Below, one piece after another: positions 24,617-33,512 of a stretch of DNA of 64,000 nucleotides. A program made the translations under genes and the position numbers. The stretch is taken from assembly GCA_018402585.1 (NCBI GenBank), contig JAGYIO010000005.1, positions 1-64,000 of the forward strand. The letters are read 5' to 3'. A model generated the notes under the pieces. The model saw only the letters and a program-made list of their open reading frames with translations, did not search any database and had not been told where the DNA came from. Source of the stretch: Chthoniobacterales bacterium. GTDB taxonomy: Bacteria > Verrucomicrobiota > Verrucomicrobiia > Chthoniobacterales > JACTMZ01. Position 1 is the stretch's first letter; the number at the start of each line of letters is the position of its first letter.

Positions 24617-25012
24617 TTAGGTTTTGCCGGCTTTGGCGTCGGGGTTTTTCTGCACGCCGACCGTCTTGCGCGGTCCTTTGCGGGTGCGGGCGTTGGTCTG
24701 GGTGCGTTGTCCGCGCACGGGCAACCCGCGGCGGTGGCGGATGCCGCGGTGACAATTGATGGCCTGCAGGCGCTTGAGGTTGCCCTGCAATTCGCGACGC
24801 AGGTCGCCCTCGATGAGGACACCGTTGTTGCCGATGATCTGGACAATCTGCGAGATCTGCTCGGGCGAAAGATCTTTGGCGCGGGTGTTGGGATCGATCG
24901 AGGCTTCGGCCAGGACGCGCTTGGCGACGGTCGGTCCGATGCCGTATATATAGGGCAGGGAGGCTTCGATGCGTTTGTTGGGCGGGATTTCGACCCCGAG
25001 GAGGCGTGGCAT
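24617..25012 (-). CDS. rpsM: 30S ribosomal protein S13
   Basis: 131 aa, start at the '[14 protein letters not shown]' ATG (25010-25012). Helix-two-turn-helix '[18 protein letters not shown]' and the basic tail '[18 protein letters not shown]' typical of S13, which contacts tRNA and the 50S (bridges B1a/b). It sits 7 bases after rpmJ. Confidence 0.97.
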   Translation of the reverse strand: MPRLLGVEIPPNKRIEASLPYIYGIGPTVAKRVLAEASIDPNTRAKDLSPEQISQIVQIIGNNGVLIEGDLRRELQGNLKRLQAINCHRGIRHRRGLPVRGQRTQTNARTRKGPRKTVGVQKNPDAKAGKT

Positions 25013-25019
25013 ATGCGTG

Positions 25020-25133
25020 TTATCCTTGTCTTTGTTTGTGGCGCGGGTTTTTGCAAACCACACGCACAACGTTGTTCCGCCGGATGATCCGGCAGCCTTC
25101 GCAAAGGCGTTTGACTGAAGCTCTGACTTTCAT
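25020..25133 (-). CDS. rpmJ: 50S ribosomal protein L36
   Basis: 37 aa: '[20 protein letters not shown]' and then '[17 protein letters not shown]'. The zinc-ribbon residues Cys11, Cys14, Cys27 and His32 are present, so this is the zinc-binding form. The ATG is 12 bases after the ancestral infA stop. Confidence 0.96.
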   Translation of the reverse strand: MKVRASVKRLCEGCRIIRRNNVVRVVCKNPRHKQRQG

Positions 25134-25145
25134 GGTGTGATCCTT

Positions 25146-25362
25146 TTATTTCTTTCGGTCGGTGATGCGGCCTCAACTCAAGTCACCGGGACGACTCGAT
25201 CATGATCTGGTCACCAGGCGAGGTGCGAATGAAGCGCGTGCGCCTCTTGCCCGAATTGTGCGCGAGAGTGTGTTGACCGCTGGGCATACCCCCCCGGCAC
25301 AACTTGCTCGGCAGCAAATCGTCAATCTTGACCCCTACTTGCATAACTTCTTTTTTCGCCAT
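25146..25362 (-). pseudogene. infA: Translation initiation factor IF-1 relic
   Basis: In the canonical map-infA-rpmJ position and close to the ancestral length (217 bases). The open part is 59 codons: 'MAKKEVMQVGVKIDDLLPSK', 'LCRGGMPSGQHTLAHNSGKR' and 'RTRFIRTSPGDQIMIESSR', stopping at 25183. It aligns to IF-1 (LAHISGKMRKNFIRILPGD). The missing C-terminus is still readable one frame over: 'DLS*GRITDRKK*' (25184-25146), matching IF-1 'DLTRGRI' with TGA in place of CGA. One frameshift and one nonsense codon are present. The normally conserved 'FRVELENGHVV' is also changed. The start overlaps the end of map by 28 bases. Confidence 0.8.
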
Positions 25363-26099
25363 GTCAAAACTTCCGGTTCATTTTTTGTCACCAGCACGGT
25401 GTGCTCAAAATGGGCCGAGGGTAGCCCGTCGGCCGTGACCACGGTCCACTTGTCGTCCAAAACCCGCACCGCGCTGACTCCCAAATTGATCATCGGCTCG
25501 ATGGCCAAGGTCATTCCAGCCTTGAGCTTCGGTCCACGCCCGGCTTTACCGTAATTGGGTATCTGCGGATCTTCGTGCAATTTGCGCCCGACCCCGTGGC
25601 CGACGAATTCGCGGACCACCGAATAACCGCGGGCCAAGGCGGCCTGCTCGATGAAAGAGGAAATGTCCCCCACCCGGCGTCCGTGGGTCAGGTGCGGGAT
25701 GACGTCGCGCAAGATGCGCGCGGTGTCTTCGACCAGGCGGTCGACTTTGGGCGGGACCACGCCGATGCGGATGGTGGTGGCATTGTCGCCGATCCAACCG
25801 TCTTTGCTCACCCCGACGTCGAGTTTGAGGATGTCACCGTAGGCCAGACGGCGGTCACCGCCGATGCCGTGCACCACTTCTTCGTTCACCGAGATGCAGA
25901 GGTGCCCGGGAAATTTGCGGTAGCCGAGGAACGCGCTCTTCGCCCCGGCTTCCTCGATAAATTGGGCGCAAGCCTCGTCGATGTCGCGCGTGGTCATGCC
26001 GGGAGTGACCAGATTCTGCAACTTGTCGAGCACCCCGGAGGCCACGCGGCAAGCGGTGCGCATCGCCTCGATCTCGCGCTCGTTCTTGATCGGGATCAT
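25335..26099 (-). CDS. map: Methionine aminopeptidase
   Basis: 254 aa; start ATG 26097-26099 ('MIPIKNEREIEAMRTACRV'). Type I MetAP metal ligands appear in 'LKLDVGVSKDGWIGDNATTI' (two Asp), 'VGHGVGRKLHEDP' (His), 'AIEPMI' (Glu) and the final Glu in 'HFEHTVLVT'. It removes the initiator Met from nascent proteins. In the spc operon after secY, the usual place (adk absent). Confidence 0.95.
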   Translation of the reverse strand: MIPIKNEREIEAMRTACRVASGVLDKLQNLVTPGMTTRDIDEACAQFIEEAGAKSAFLGYRKFPGHLCISVNEEVVHGIGGDRRLAYGDILKLDVGVSKDGWIGDNATTIRIGVVPPKVDRLVEDTARILRDVIPHLTHGRRVGDISSFIEQAALARGYSVVREFVGHGVGRKLHEDPQIPNYGKAGRGPKLKAGMTLAIEPMINLGVSAVRVLDDKWTVVTADGLPSAHFEHTVLVTKNEPEVLTWRKKKLCK

Positions 26100-26145
26100 C
26101 GAGGATAAAAAGGGAAAGCGGGCAAACACGGGCGATTGACGCTGG

Positions 26146-27648
26146 CTAATTGCCGCTGGCCAGATAAGCCGCGGTGCCGGCGATGACGATGATGGCGATG
26201 ACGGCCCAGATCCAGACCAGCGCATTGGAGGAAATGACCCGGCCACTCCCCCCGGCGGTGCGCTCGAACCGTCCGCGGATCTTCCCGCGGCGGAGGAAGC
26301 CGTCATAGTGACGCTGCAAGAGGTGCGTTTCGACCTGCCGCATGGTGTCGAGGGTGACCCCCACGATGATGAGCAGTCCGGTGCCGCCAAAAAATTGTGC
26401 TGTCATGTAAGGCACGTTCATGCCCTCGGTGAGCATCTGCGGCAGGATGGCGATGAGGGTGAGGAAGACGGCGCCGGCAAAGGTCAGGCGCGTCATGGTG
26501 TAATCGAGGAAGTCAGCCGTGGGTTTGCCCGGGCGCACCCCCGGGATGAAGCCGCCGTATTTCTTGAGGTCATCGGCGATTTGCGCGGGTTGGAATTGCG
26601 TCGCCACCCAGAAATAACTGAAAAAGAAAATCATCGCGCCGAAGAGCGTGTAATAGAGCCAGCCGCTGGCCAGCATGGCGGAGAGTTCGTTCGCCCAACG
26701 CTGCGTGGGGAAGGCCATACTCAGAATGGTCGAAGGGAAAAGGAGGATGGCCTGGGCGAAGATGATCGGCATGACGCCCGCGTAGTTGACCTTGAGCGGC
26801 ATGTATTGGGTCTGCCCGCCGTAGACTTTGCGGCCGACCACGCGCTTGGCGTATTGCACGCTGATCCGGCGGGTGGCTTGGGTCACGGCAATGACCGCGG
26901 CAATGACGATAATCAGAAAGGCAATGAGCAAGACCAGGACCACCGGGCTGACCGGGGCCGCTTCGCCGCCCTGCGGCACGAAGGTGCGCCAAGCTTGGAT
27001 CAAGCCGGCCGGCAACTGGGCAAGGATGCCGACTGTGATGATGATGGAAATCCCGTTGCCGATGCCGCGTTCCGTGATCTGGTCGCCCAACCAGACGAGG
27101 AACATCGTGCCGGCGGTCAGGGTGATCACGGTGAGCAGCCGGAAGGGCAGCCCGGGATCGGAGACCAGCGGCATGCCGAGCCGGTTGATCGTGTCCATGA
27201 TGCCCGGCAGGAAGGGATTCGACTCCGGACTCTCGAAGGAGAGCGCGAGGAGATAGCCCTGGAGCAAACAGAGGATAATCGTGACGTAGCGCGTGTACTG
27301 GGAAATTTTCTGGCGCCCGCCATCCTCCCGCGAAAGACGGCTCAGCCTGGGGATCACCGCGGTCATGAGCTGCATCATGATCGACGCGCTGATAAAGGGC
27401 ATGATGCCGAGGGCGAAGATGGCGCAGTTGCCCAGGGCGCCGCCGCTGAAAAGGTTGAAGAGCGCGGCCACCCCGCCGCCGGTCTGGGCGTCGGCCACGT
27501 TGAGGAACCACTGACGCAGGACTTCCGCATTGATCCCCGGGGTCGAGATGACCGAGCCCGCGCGGACGATGACAATCATGGCCAAGACGAAGAGCACGCG
27601 CTGCCGCAACTCGGGGATTTTGAAGATGTTGGTGAAGGCGGAGATCAT
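26146..27648 (-). CDS. secY: Protein translocase subunit SecY with an extra C-terminal helix
   Basis: 500 aa (E. coli 443). Ten canonical membrane segments, with the plug and pore region near 'ALGIMPFISASIMMQL' and cytoplasmic loops such as 'QYAKRVVGRKVYGGQTQYMP'. The usual end 'QRHYDGFLRRGKIRGR' is followed by ~40 more residues containing an eleventh hydrophobic segment ('ALVWIWAVIAIIVIAGTAAY'). It forms the SecYEG channel. Located after rplO with two palindromes in between. Confidence 0.95.
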   Translation of the reverse strand: MISAFTNIFKIPELRQRVLFVLAMIVIVRAGSVISTPGINAEVLRQWFLNVADAQTGGGVAALFNLFSGGALGNCAIFALGIMPFISASIMMQLMTAVIPRLSRLSREDGGRQKISQYTRYVTIILCLLQGYLLALSFESPESNPFLPGIMDTINRLGMPLVSDPGLPFRLLTVITLTAGTMFLVWLGDQITERGIGNGISIIITVGILAQLPAGLIQAWRTFVPQGGEAAPVSPVVLVLLIAFLIIVIAAVIAVTQATRRISVQYAKRVVGRKVYGGQTQYMPLKVNYAGVMPIIFAQAILLFPSTILSMAFPTQRWANELSAMLASGWLYYTLFGAMIFFFSYFWVATQFQPAQIADDLKKYGGFIPGVRPGKPTADFLDYTMTRLTFAGAVFLTLIAILPQMLTEGMNVPYMTAQFFGGTGLLIIVGVTLDTMRQVETHLLQRHYDGFLRRGKIRGRFERTAGGSGRVISSNALVWIWAVIAIIVIAGTAAYLASGN

Positions 27649-27702
27649 CGGGTGTTGATCAAAGTCGAGTCGTCGCCAAAGGCGGCGGCGCTACAAAGGT
27701 AG

Positions 27703-27758
27703 GGACACGCGGCTCGCGTGTCCGCATCGGAACGGGCGGACGAGCGGGCCGCTCGTCC
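27703..27758. repeat. Two adjacent palindromes inside the spc operon
   Basis: 'GGACACGCGGCTCGCGTGTCC' (27703-27723) and 'GGACGAGCGGGCCGCTCGTC' plus C (27738-27758). Both are perfect or near-perfect hairpins in the 167-base gap between rplO and secY. No T-run follows either on the minus strand, so they are not simple terminators. Confidence 0.85.
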
Positions 27759-27815
27759 CGACCGAAGGCGGGATGCAGCGCCAGTCGTTCCGCCTGTGCC
27801 ACCGCGCTCATCGCG

Positions 27816-28253
27816 TCAGGAAATCGTGCCGCCGGCGGCTTCGATCTTGCGCTTGGCCACCTCGCTGAATTTGGCCCCGGTAATATTGACCTTCTTGGTC
27901 AGCTCGCCGCGGGCCAGAATTTTCACGCCGTCAATCCTGCCGCGGACCAGACCCGCCTTGCGCAGGACGGCTTGATCGACGCTGGCGCCGTCGGCGAACT
28001 CGTTGAGGTCGTCGAGGTTGACGATGGCGATGCGCAGTTTGAAGGCGGCATTGTTGAATCCGCGCTTGGGCAAGCGACGGATGAGCGGCATTTGGCCGCC
28101 CTCAAAACCGAGACGGATGCTGCCGCCGGAGCGGGCCTTCTGTCCCTTGTGTCCTTTGCCGCTCGTTTTGCCCGTGCCCGAGCTTTCGCCCGAGCCGAGA
28201 CGTTTGCGGCGTTTTTTCGCGCCGGGTCGGGGTGCAAGTGTGTGCAGTCGCAT
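27816..28253 (-). CDS. rplO: 50S ribosomal protein L15
   Basis: 145 aa. 'RPGAKKRRKRLGSGESSGTG' and 'KGHKGQKARSGG' are the L15 N-terminal glycine/lysine region; C-terminal 'FSEVAKRKIEAAGG'. Starts 5 bases after rpsE. rpmD (L30), usually between them, is absent. Confidence 0.96.
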   Translation of the reverse strand: MRLHTLAPRPGAKKRRKRLGSGESSGTGKTSGKGHKGQKARSGGSIRLGFEGGQMPLIRRLPKRGFNNAAFKLRIAIVNLDDLNEFADGASVDQAVLRKAGLVRGRIDGVKILARGELTKKVNITGAKFSEVAKRKIEAAGGTIS

Positions 28254-28258
28254 AGTGG

Positions 28259-28828
28259 TCAGGCGGGGGCGAGTTCGGTCGCGGCTTCCGCTTTGGTGGT
28301 TTTCAGCTTGATCCCGCGCACGCGGAAGATTTCTTCGCGCGGCCGGAGTTTGGAGAGGGCTTCGATCGTCGCTTTGACCACGTTGGCGTGGTTGTTCGAA
28401 CCAAGCGACTTGGCGAGCACATCGCGGATCCCGACGGCTTCGCAGACCGCGCGGACGCCGCCGCCCGCGATGATCCCGGTGCCGGGCGAGGCCGGACGAA
28501 GCAGGACGCGGCCGCCGCCGAATTCACCGGTCACCTCGTGCGGGATGGTATTTTGGGCGAGGGAAAAAGGCTTCATTGCCTTGCGCGCGGAGTCCGAGGC
28601 TTTGCGGATCGCTTCGCTCACTTCCTTCGCCTTGCCGAAACCGCAGCCGACGCGGCCCTTGTGGTCGCCGGTGACAATGAGGGCGCTGAAGCTGAAACGG
28701 CGCCCGCCTTTGACCACCTTGGCGCAGCGGTTGATGAAAACGACTTTCTCGACCGTATCGGACGGTTCTTTGGGTTCCCGGGGGCCGCGGTTGTCGCGGC
28801 GCCCGGTGTTGCGTGCATTAGGAGGCAT
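28259..28828 (-). CDS. rpsE: 30S ribosomal protein S5
   Basis: 189 aa from the ATG at 28826-28828 ('[15 protein letters not shown]'). dsRBD-like S5 domain '[19 protein letters not shown]', then the C-terminal '[19 protein letters not shown]'. Contributes to mRNA entry and decoding fidelity. Seven-base gap from rplR. Confidence 0.96.
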   Translation of the reverse strand: MPPNARNTGRRDNRGPREPKEPSDTVEKVVFINRCAKVVKGGRRFSFSALIVTGDHKGRVGCGFGKAKEVSEAIRKASDSARKAMKPFSLAQNTIPHEVTGEFGGGRVLLRPASPGTGIIAGGGVRAVCEAVGIRDVLAKSLGSNNHANVVKATIEALSKLRPREEIFRVRGIKLKTTKAEAATELAPA

Positions 28829-28835
28829 GATGTTT

Positions 28836-29180
28836 TTAGAATTCGAGGCCGGCTTCGCGCGCGGCGTCGGCCAGGGCTTTGACCTTGCCCATGTATTGGA
28901 AGCCGCCACGGTCGAAGACGACTTTGGAAATGGATTTCTCTTTGGCCCGGTCGGCCACCAGTTTGCCCACGCTGGTCGCGTTGGCCACGTTGGCGCCGGC
29001 TTTGGCCGCCTTTTCCTGCGTGCTGGCCGCGGCCAGGGTCAGTCCCTTGGTGTCGTCGATGACCTGCGCGCGGATGTGGCGGCCGGAGAAGCTGACCGCG
29101 AGGCGCGGGCGCTCCGTGGTGCCGGAGACCTTTTTGCGGAGGCGCTTGTGGCGGAGTTTGATGCTGTCGTGGCGTGTCAT
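28836..29180 (-). CDS. rplR: 50S ribosomal protein L18
   Basis: 114 aa, normal. '[20 protein letters not shown]' and '[20 protein letters not shown]' are L18 signatures. Binds 5S rRNA with L5. Confidence 0.96.
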   Translation of the reverse strand: MTRHDSIKLRHKRLRKKVSGTTERPRLAVSFSGRHIRAQVIDDTKGLTLAAASTQEKAAKAGANVANATSVGKLVADRAKEKSISKVVFDRGGFQYMGKVKALADAAREAGLEF

Positions 29181-29185
29181 GGCGA

Positions 29186-29725
29186 TTACTGGACGGTTTT
29201 GCCTTCTTTGCGGCGGACTTTCTCGTCGGAGTAGCGCACACCTTTGCCCTTGTAGGGTTCCGGCGGGTAATAGGCGCGGATGTTGGCCGCGACCTGACCG
29301 ACCAACTGGCGGTCGATCCCCTCGACGAGGAGCTTGGTGTTGTCGGTCACCGTGACTTTGATCTCGTTCGGAATATGAAAGACCACGGGGTGCGAGAAAC
29401 CGAGGGAAAGATTGAGTTTTTGGCCCTGCACGGCGGCTTTGAAACCGACGCCTTGGATCTCGAGATTGCGGGTGAAGCCGGTGTTCACTCCGGTCACCAT
29501 GTTGTTGAGCAGGGCGCGGGAGAGGCCGTGGAGGGCGCGCAGCTGGCGGGTCTCCGACTTGCGCTCGAGGGTGAGGGTCTCGCCCTCGACTTTGCCTTCG
29601 ATGCCTTCGGGCAGGCGCCAGGAAAGTTTGCCTTTGGGTCCTTCGACCTGCACCGAGCGGTCGGGTGAAAGATTCACCTTCACCTTGGCGGGAAGAGTTA
29701 CGGGTTTGTTGCCGATGCGTGACAT
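29186..29725 (-). CDS. rplF: 50S ribosomal protein L6
   Basis: 179 aa: '[20 protein letters not shown]' and C-terminal '[20 protein letters not shown]' are diagnostic. Two tandem L6 folds near the factor-binding site. The gene is 13 bases after rpsH. Confidence 0.97.
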   Translation of the reverse strand: MSRIGNKPVTLPAKVKVNLSPDRSVQVEGPKGKLSWRLPEGIEGKVEGETLTLERKSETRQLRALHGLSRALLNNMVTGVNTGFTRNLEIQGVGFKAAVQGQKLNLSLGFSHPVVFHIPNEIKVTVTDNTKLLVEGIDRQLVGQVAANIRAYYPPEPYKGKGVRYSDEKVRRKEGKTVQ

Positions 29726-29738
29726 GGTGGGTTCCTTT

Positions 29739-30131
29739 TTACCAAACGTAGGCCAGTAGCTCGCCGCCGACCTTCTGGCGGCGCGCTTCGCGGCCGCTGA
29801 GCACGCCGCGCGGCGTGGAAATGATGGAAATGCCCATGCCGCCGAGCACCCGCGGGATGTCTTCGGCTCCGACGTAGCGGCGCAGGCCCGGGCGGCTGAC
29901 CCGTTTGAGGCCGGTGATGGCCGGGGTTTTGCCGGCGAACTTGTTGACGATGCGCAGCTGCGGCTTGCCTTCGGATTTCACTTCGAAATCGGTGATGTAG
30001 CCTTCCTTTTTCAGGATGGCGGAGATGTCGGCCTTCATCCGGGAGTAAGGCACGAGCAATTCGGCTTTGCGGACGCGGGTGGAGTTGCGCAGACGGGTGA
30101 GCAGGTCGGCGATGGGATCGTTGGAGGTCAT
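29739..30131 (-). CDS. rpsH: 30S ribosomal protein S8
   Basis: 130 aa. 'DPIADLLTRLRNSTRVRKAE' start, C-terminal 'ISTPRGVLSGREARRQKVGG'. Starts with a one-base overlap with the rplE stop (TGATG), leaving no room for rpsN. S8 is the usual autoregulator of spc operons. Confidence 0.96.
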   Translation of the reverse strand: MTSNDPIADLLTRLRNSTRVRKAELLVPYSRMKADISAILKKEGYITDFEVKSEGKPQLRIVNKFAGKTPAITGLKRVSRPGLRRYVGAEDIPRVLGGMGISIISTPRGVLSGREARRQKVGGELLAYVW

Positions 30132-30703
30132 CAGGATGCTTGGGCGGCGGGTTTTTTCGGGCGGTCGGTGAACGGCATGCCGAGTTCCCCGAGGAGCGAC
30201 TTGGCTTCCTCGTCGGTACGGGCCGTCGTGACAATGGTCACGTCGAAACCGACATTGCGCTTGATTTTGTCGAGCTCGATCTCGGGAAAAATGCTCTGGT
30301 CGGCCACCCCGAGGGTGAAATTCCCGTGGCCGTCGAAGGATTTGGGGGAGATGCCCCGGAAGTCGCGGATTTTCGGTAGCGACATCTTGATCAGGCGCTC
30401 GAGGAATTCATACATGTTGCGTCCGCGCAGAGTGACCTTCGCCCCGATCGGCTGGTCCTTGCGCAGCTTGAAGTTCGAAATGGCCTTCTTCGAGACGGTG
30501 CGCACGGGGGTCTGGCCGGTGATGGTCTGGAGTTCGGACACCGCGATTTCGAGTGCTTCCTTGGTGTCCGGCGAGGAGCCGATCGACGTGTTGATCACGA
30601 CCTTCTGCACGCGGGGCACCTGGTGCGGGTTGGTGTAGCCGTGCTTGGTCTTGAGCGCGGGCACGACCTTGCCGGTGTATTCTTTGTAAAGTTCGACTTC
30701 CAT
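30131..30703 (-). CDS. rplE: 50S ribosomal protein L5
   Basis: 190 aa. 'NPHQVPRVQKVVINTSIG' and 'FRGISPKSFDGHGNFTLGVA' are L5 signatures. Central-protuberance protein binding 5S rRNA. Coupled to rpsH. Confidence 0.97.
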   Translation of the reverse strand: MEVELYKEYTGKVVPALKTKHGYTNPHQVPRVQKVVINTSIGSSPDTKEALEIAVSELQTITGQTPVRTVSKKAISNFKLRKDQPIGAKVTLRGRNMYEFLERLIKMSLPKIRDFRGISPKSFDGHGNFTLGVADQSIFPEIELDKIKRNVGFDVTIVTTARTDEEAKSLLGELGMPFTDRPKKPAAQAS

Positions 30704-30706
30704 GGC

Positions 30707-30988
30707 TTACTTCGACTTGGCCTTGCCGGCCGGCTTGGCTTCTTCTTTGCTTGCGGCTTGGATCCGCTTGAGGTTGGAAATGTGGACCGGGCCCTCGCGT
30801 TCGACGATGGCGCCGCTCGGGTGCTCCTGCGATTTGCGGGTGTGCTTTTTGATCAGGCGCACGCCCTCGATGAGGACCTGGTTTTTGCCCCGGATGACCT
30901 GCAACACCTTGCCCTCGGCGCCGCGGTGGTTGCCGCTCACGACGCGGACGATGTCGTTCTTGTTCACGTGGGTTTTCGCGCGGCTCAT
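30707..30988 (-). CDS. rplX: 50S ribosomal protein L24
   Basis: 93 aa. KOW motif '[18 protein letters not shown]' followed by '[19 protein letters not shown]'. Short Lys/Ala tail ('[14 protein letters not shown]'). Overlaps the rplN stop by 4 bases. Confidence 0.96.
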   Translation of the reverse strand: MSRAKTHVNKNDIVRVVSGNHRGAEGKVLQVIRGKNQVLIEGVRLIKKHTRKSQEHPSGAIVEREGPVHISNLKRIQAASKEEAKPAGKAKSK

Positions 30989-31350
30989 AGGACCTCCGGG
31001 GCGAGGGAAACAATCTTCATGAAGTTCTTTTCGCGCAATTCGCGGGCCACCGGGCCGAAAATGCGGGTGCCGCGCGGGTTGAGATCTTTGTCGATGATCA
31101 CAATCGCGTTGGTGTCGAAACGCAGCGCGGAGCCGTCCGGCCGCTTGAGCGGCTGGCGGGTCCGCACGATGACCGCGCGGACCACTTCTCCCTTTTTCAC
31201 CGTGCCGCCGGGGGAGGCTTCTTTCACGTTTGCCGTGATGACATCGCCGACCCGGGCGAAGGCGGATTTTTTGCCGATGACACCGATCATGGTGGCCATG
31301 CGGGCGCCGGTGTTGTCGGCGACGTCGAGACGGGAGCGGAGCTGGATCAT
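30985..31350 (-). CDS. rplN: 50S ribosomal protein L14
   Basis: 121 aa: '[20 protein letters not shown]' and '[20 protein letters not shown]' are typical. 7 bases after rpsQ. Confidence 0.97.
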   Translation of the reverse strand: MIQLRSRLDVADNTGARMATMIGVIGKKSAFARVGDVITANVKEASPGGTVKKGEVVRAVIVRTRQPLKRPDGSALRFDTNAIVIIDKDLNPRGTRIFGPVARELREKNFMKIVSLAPEVL

Positions 31351-31357
31351 GGCGTGA

Positions 31358-31639
31358 TTAGTGTTTGAGGACTTCGATCAGGCGCCAGCGTTTGGTTTTG
31401 CTCAGCGGGCGGGTTTCCGTGATGCGGACTTTGTCCCCGGTTTTGGCTTCGTTTTTCTCGTCGTGGGCGTGAAATTTGGCGCTTTGTTTGATGATCTTGC
31501 CGAACCGCGGGTGCGGAACGCGGTTGACCGTGCGGACGACGACGGTTTTGTCCATCTTGTCCGAGACGACCTCCCCGACGAGGGACTTGCGGATCCCGCG
31601 CGCGGCGGCGGGGGCGGTGGTGGTGACGGTGTCGCTCAT
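31358..31639 (-). CDS. rpsQ: 30S ribosomal protein S17
   Basis: 93 aa. OB-fold core '[20 protein letters not shown]' and '[20 protein letters not shown]'. A short Thr/Ala extension precedes the core. Overlaps rpmC by 4 bases. Confidence 0.96.
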   Translation of the reverse strand: MSDTVTTTAPAAARGIRKSLVGEVVSDKMDKTVVVRTVNRVPHPRFGKIIKQSAKFHAHDEKNEAKTGDKVRITETRPLSKTKRWRLIEVLKH

Positions 31640-31842
31640 GATTTGACTGCTCCTACTTTGATTTTCTGCGAGAGGAAGGTTTCGACCCGCGCGGCCTCGC
31701 GGCGCAGAATACGGATGAGGGACGGCTTCTCGAGCTGCCCGCTCTGTTGCTGCAGACGGAGGTTGAAGATTTCGTGGCGCAATTCGCGTTTGCGGCCGCG
31801 GAGTTCATCCACGCTGAGTTCGGCGATTTCCTTGGTCTTCAT
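31636..31842 (-). CDS. rpmC: 50S ribosomal protein L29
   Basis: 68 aa from the ATG at 31840-31842 ('[20 protein letters not shown]'). Two-helix L29 near the tunnel exit. 4 bases from rplP. Confidence 0.95.
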   Translation of the reverse strand: MKTKEIAELSVDELRGRKRELRHEIFNLRLQQQSGQLEKPSLIRILRREAARVETFLSQKIKVGAVKS

Positions 31843-31846
31843 GGGT

Positions 31847-32266
31847 TCAGGCGGCGTGGTGGCGGGTGATGAATTTGGTGCGGACCGGCAGCTTGTCGGC
31901 CGCGAGGCGCAGGGACTCGCGGGCCACGCTCTCGGAAACGCCGTCCAATTCGAACAGGATGTTCCCCGGGCGCACCACCGCAACCCAATACTCGGGGGAG
32001 CCTTTGCCTTTGCCCATCCGGGTTTCCGGCGGGCGGGCGGTGACCGATTTGTCCGGGAAAATACGGATCCACAATTTGCCTTTGCGCTTCATGTTGCGGG
32101 TCAGGGCGACGCGGGCGGCTTCGATTTGTATGTTCGTGATCCAGGCACGCTCGAGGGTTTGCAAGCCGAACTCGCCGAAATCGATGTTGATATTGCGCGA
32201 GGCGGTTCCCTTGCGGCTTCCCCGCTGGGCTTTCCGGAACTTTACGCGTTTGGGCATCAAGGGCAT
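31847..32266 (-). CDS. rplP: 50S ribosomal protein L16
   Basis: 139 aa. '[17 protein letters not shown]' and '[20 protein letters not shown]' are diagnostic. An ATG three codons in may be the true start. L16 helps form the A-site tRNA pocket. Confidence 0.97.
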   Translation of the reverse strand: MPLMPKRVKFRKAQRGSRKGTASRNINIDFGEFGLQTLERAWITNIQIEAARVALTRNMKRKGKLWIRIFPDKSVTARPPETRMGKGKGSPEYWVAVVRPGNILFELDGVSESVARESLRLAADKLPVRTKFITRHHAA

Positions 32267-32286
32267 GGCAAAATCTCCTTAGTAAA

Positions 32287-33000
32287 TCATTCACCCACCG
32301 CGGCCGCGATCACTTCGGGCGACGGGACGGGCGTGGTGGCGGGTTTGTCTTCGCGCACCGACACTTTCGGGGCCACTTCCTCCCCTTTGCAAATCCAGCA
32401 TTTGATCCCGACAACGCCGGCCGTGGTGCGGGCTTCGGCAAAGCCGTAGTCGATCGGCGCGCGCATGGTGTGGAGCGGCACTTTGCCTTCACGGTATTGT
32501 TCGGTCCGGGCGATTTCCGAACCTCCGAGGCGGCCGGAACAACGGATCTTGATCCCGAGCGCACTTTGCTCCATGGCGATTTGCACCGCTTTCTTCATGG
32601 CGCGGCGGAAACCAATGCGGCGCTCGAGCTGGCCAGCCACGCTCTCGGCCACCAGTTGCGCGTCGGTCTCGGGCGAGCGGATTTCCTGGATGTCAATCTT
32701 GACCTGTTTGTCCCCGCTGATCGCGGAGACTTCCCTGGTCATGTTCTCGATCTCGGACCCTTTGCGGCCGATGACCAGGCCCGGGCGGGCCGTGAAAATG
32801 GTGACGCGCAGGCTGTTCCAGGCCCGCTCGATGACGATTTTGGAGACGGCGGCTTGGCGGAGCTTTCCTTTGAGGAACTCGCGGATCCGGAGGTCGGAGT
32901 GGAGGTAGTCGGCGAACTCGCGGCGCGGGGCATACCACTTTGAGCCCCAGTCACGGGTGAGGGGGAGGCGGAAGCCGATCGGATGAACTTTTTGTCCCAT
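32287..33000 (-). CDS. rpsC: 30S ribosomal protein S3
   Basis: 237 aa. N-terminal 'MGQKVHPIGFRLPLTRDWGS', KH domain with GxxG 'VIGRKGSEIENMT', and C-terminal S3 domain 'REGKVPLHTMRAPIDYGFAE'. mRNA helicase-ring protein. Two C-terminal cysteines in 'IKCWICKGEEV'. Confidence 0.97.
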   Translation of the reverse strand: MGQKVHPIGFRLPLTRDWGSKWYAPRREFADYLHSDLRIREFLKGKLRQAAVSKIVIERAWNSLRVTIFTARPGLVIGRKGSEIENMTREVSAISGDKQVKIDIQEIRSPETDAQLVAESVAGQLERRIGFRRAMKKAVQIAMEQSALGIKIRCSGRLGGSEIARTEQYREGKVPLHTMRAPIDYGFAEARTTAGVVGIKCWICKGEEVAPKVSVREDKPATTPVPSPEVIAAAVGE

Positions 33001-33004
33001 GGTG

Positions 33005-33481
33005 TTATTCGGCTTGCTCCGCGGCCGGCGCGGCGGCCTCGTCGGCCGGTTTGGTCTCCTTCTGCACCGCGGATTTTTTCTTCGCGGCGGGTTTTTTCGA
33101 ATTGGTTTTTTTCTTGGCCGCTCTCCTTGTCTCGCGATTTTCGATCACGATTTCGTCGGTCAGGATGATGCGGATGTGGCTGGTGCGTTTGCGGATCGGG
33201 CCGGCGCTGCCGCGGGCTTTCGGGATGGAACGCTGGAAGGTCGGGCCTTCACCGACCACGGCTTCGCGGATGACCAGGGCTTCGACCCGGGCTTGGTGGT
33301 TGTTTTCCGCGTTGGCCATGGCGCTTTTCAGCGTCTTGGCCACCAGGCCGGCGGCCTTCTTGGGCGTGAAGGCCAAGAGATCAAGGGCCTTCTGCACGGG
33401 CAGACCCTGGATCTCGCGGGTCACCTCGCGCGCCTTGAAGGGCGAAATGCGGGCGAATCGATAAATCGACTTGGTTTCCAT
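33005..33481 (-). CDS. rplV: 50S ribosomal protein L22 with Lys/Ala-rich tail
   Basis: 158 aa from the ATG at 33479-33481; ordinary L22 is about 110. Core 'RISPFKAREVTREIQGLPVQ' to 'TSHIRIILTDEIV'. Residues ~115-158 are a Lys/Ala/Glu tail ('AAKKKTNSKKPAAKKKSAVQ'). L22 lines the exit tunnel; its C-terminus faces the outside of the ribosome. Preceded by the coiled-coil gene rather than directly by rpsS. Confidence 0.95.
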   Translation of the reverse strand: METKSIYRFARISPFKAREVTREIQGLPVQKALDLLAFTPKKAAGLVAKTLKSAMANAENNHQARVEALVIREAVVGEGPTFQRSIPKARGSAGPIRKRTSHIRIILTDEIVIENRETRRAAKKKTNSKKPAAKKKSAVQKETKPADEAAAPAAEQAE

Positions 33482-33512
33482 ATGGTTAAAATTGTTTCTA
33501 AAAAGTTGTTTC

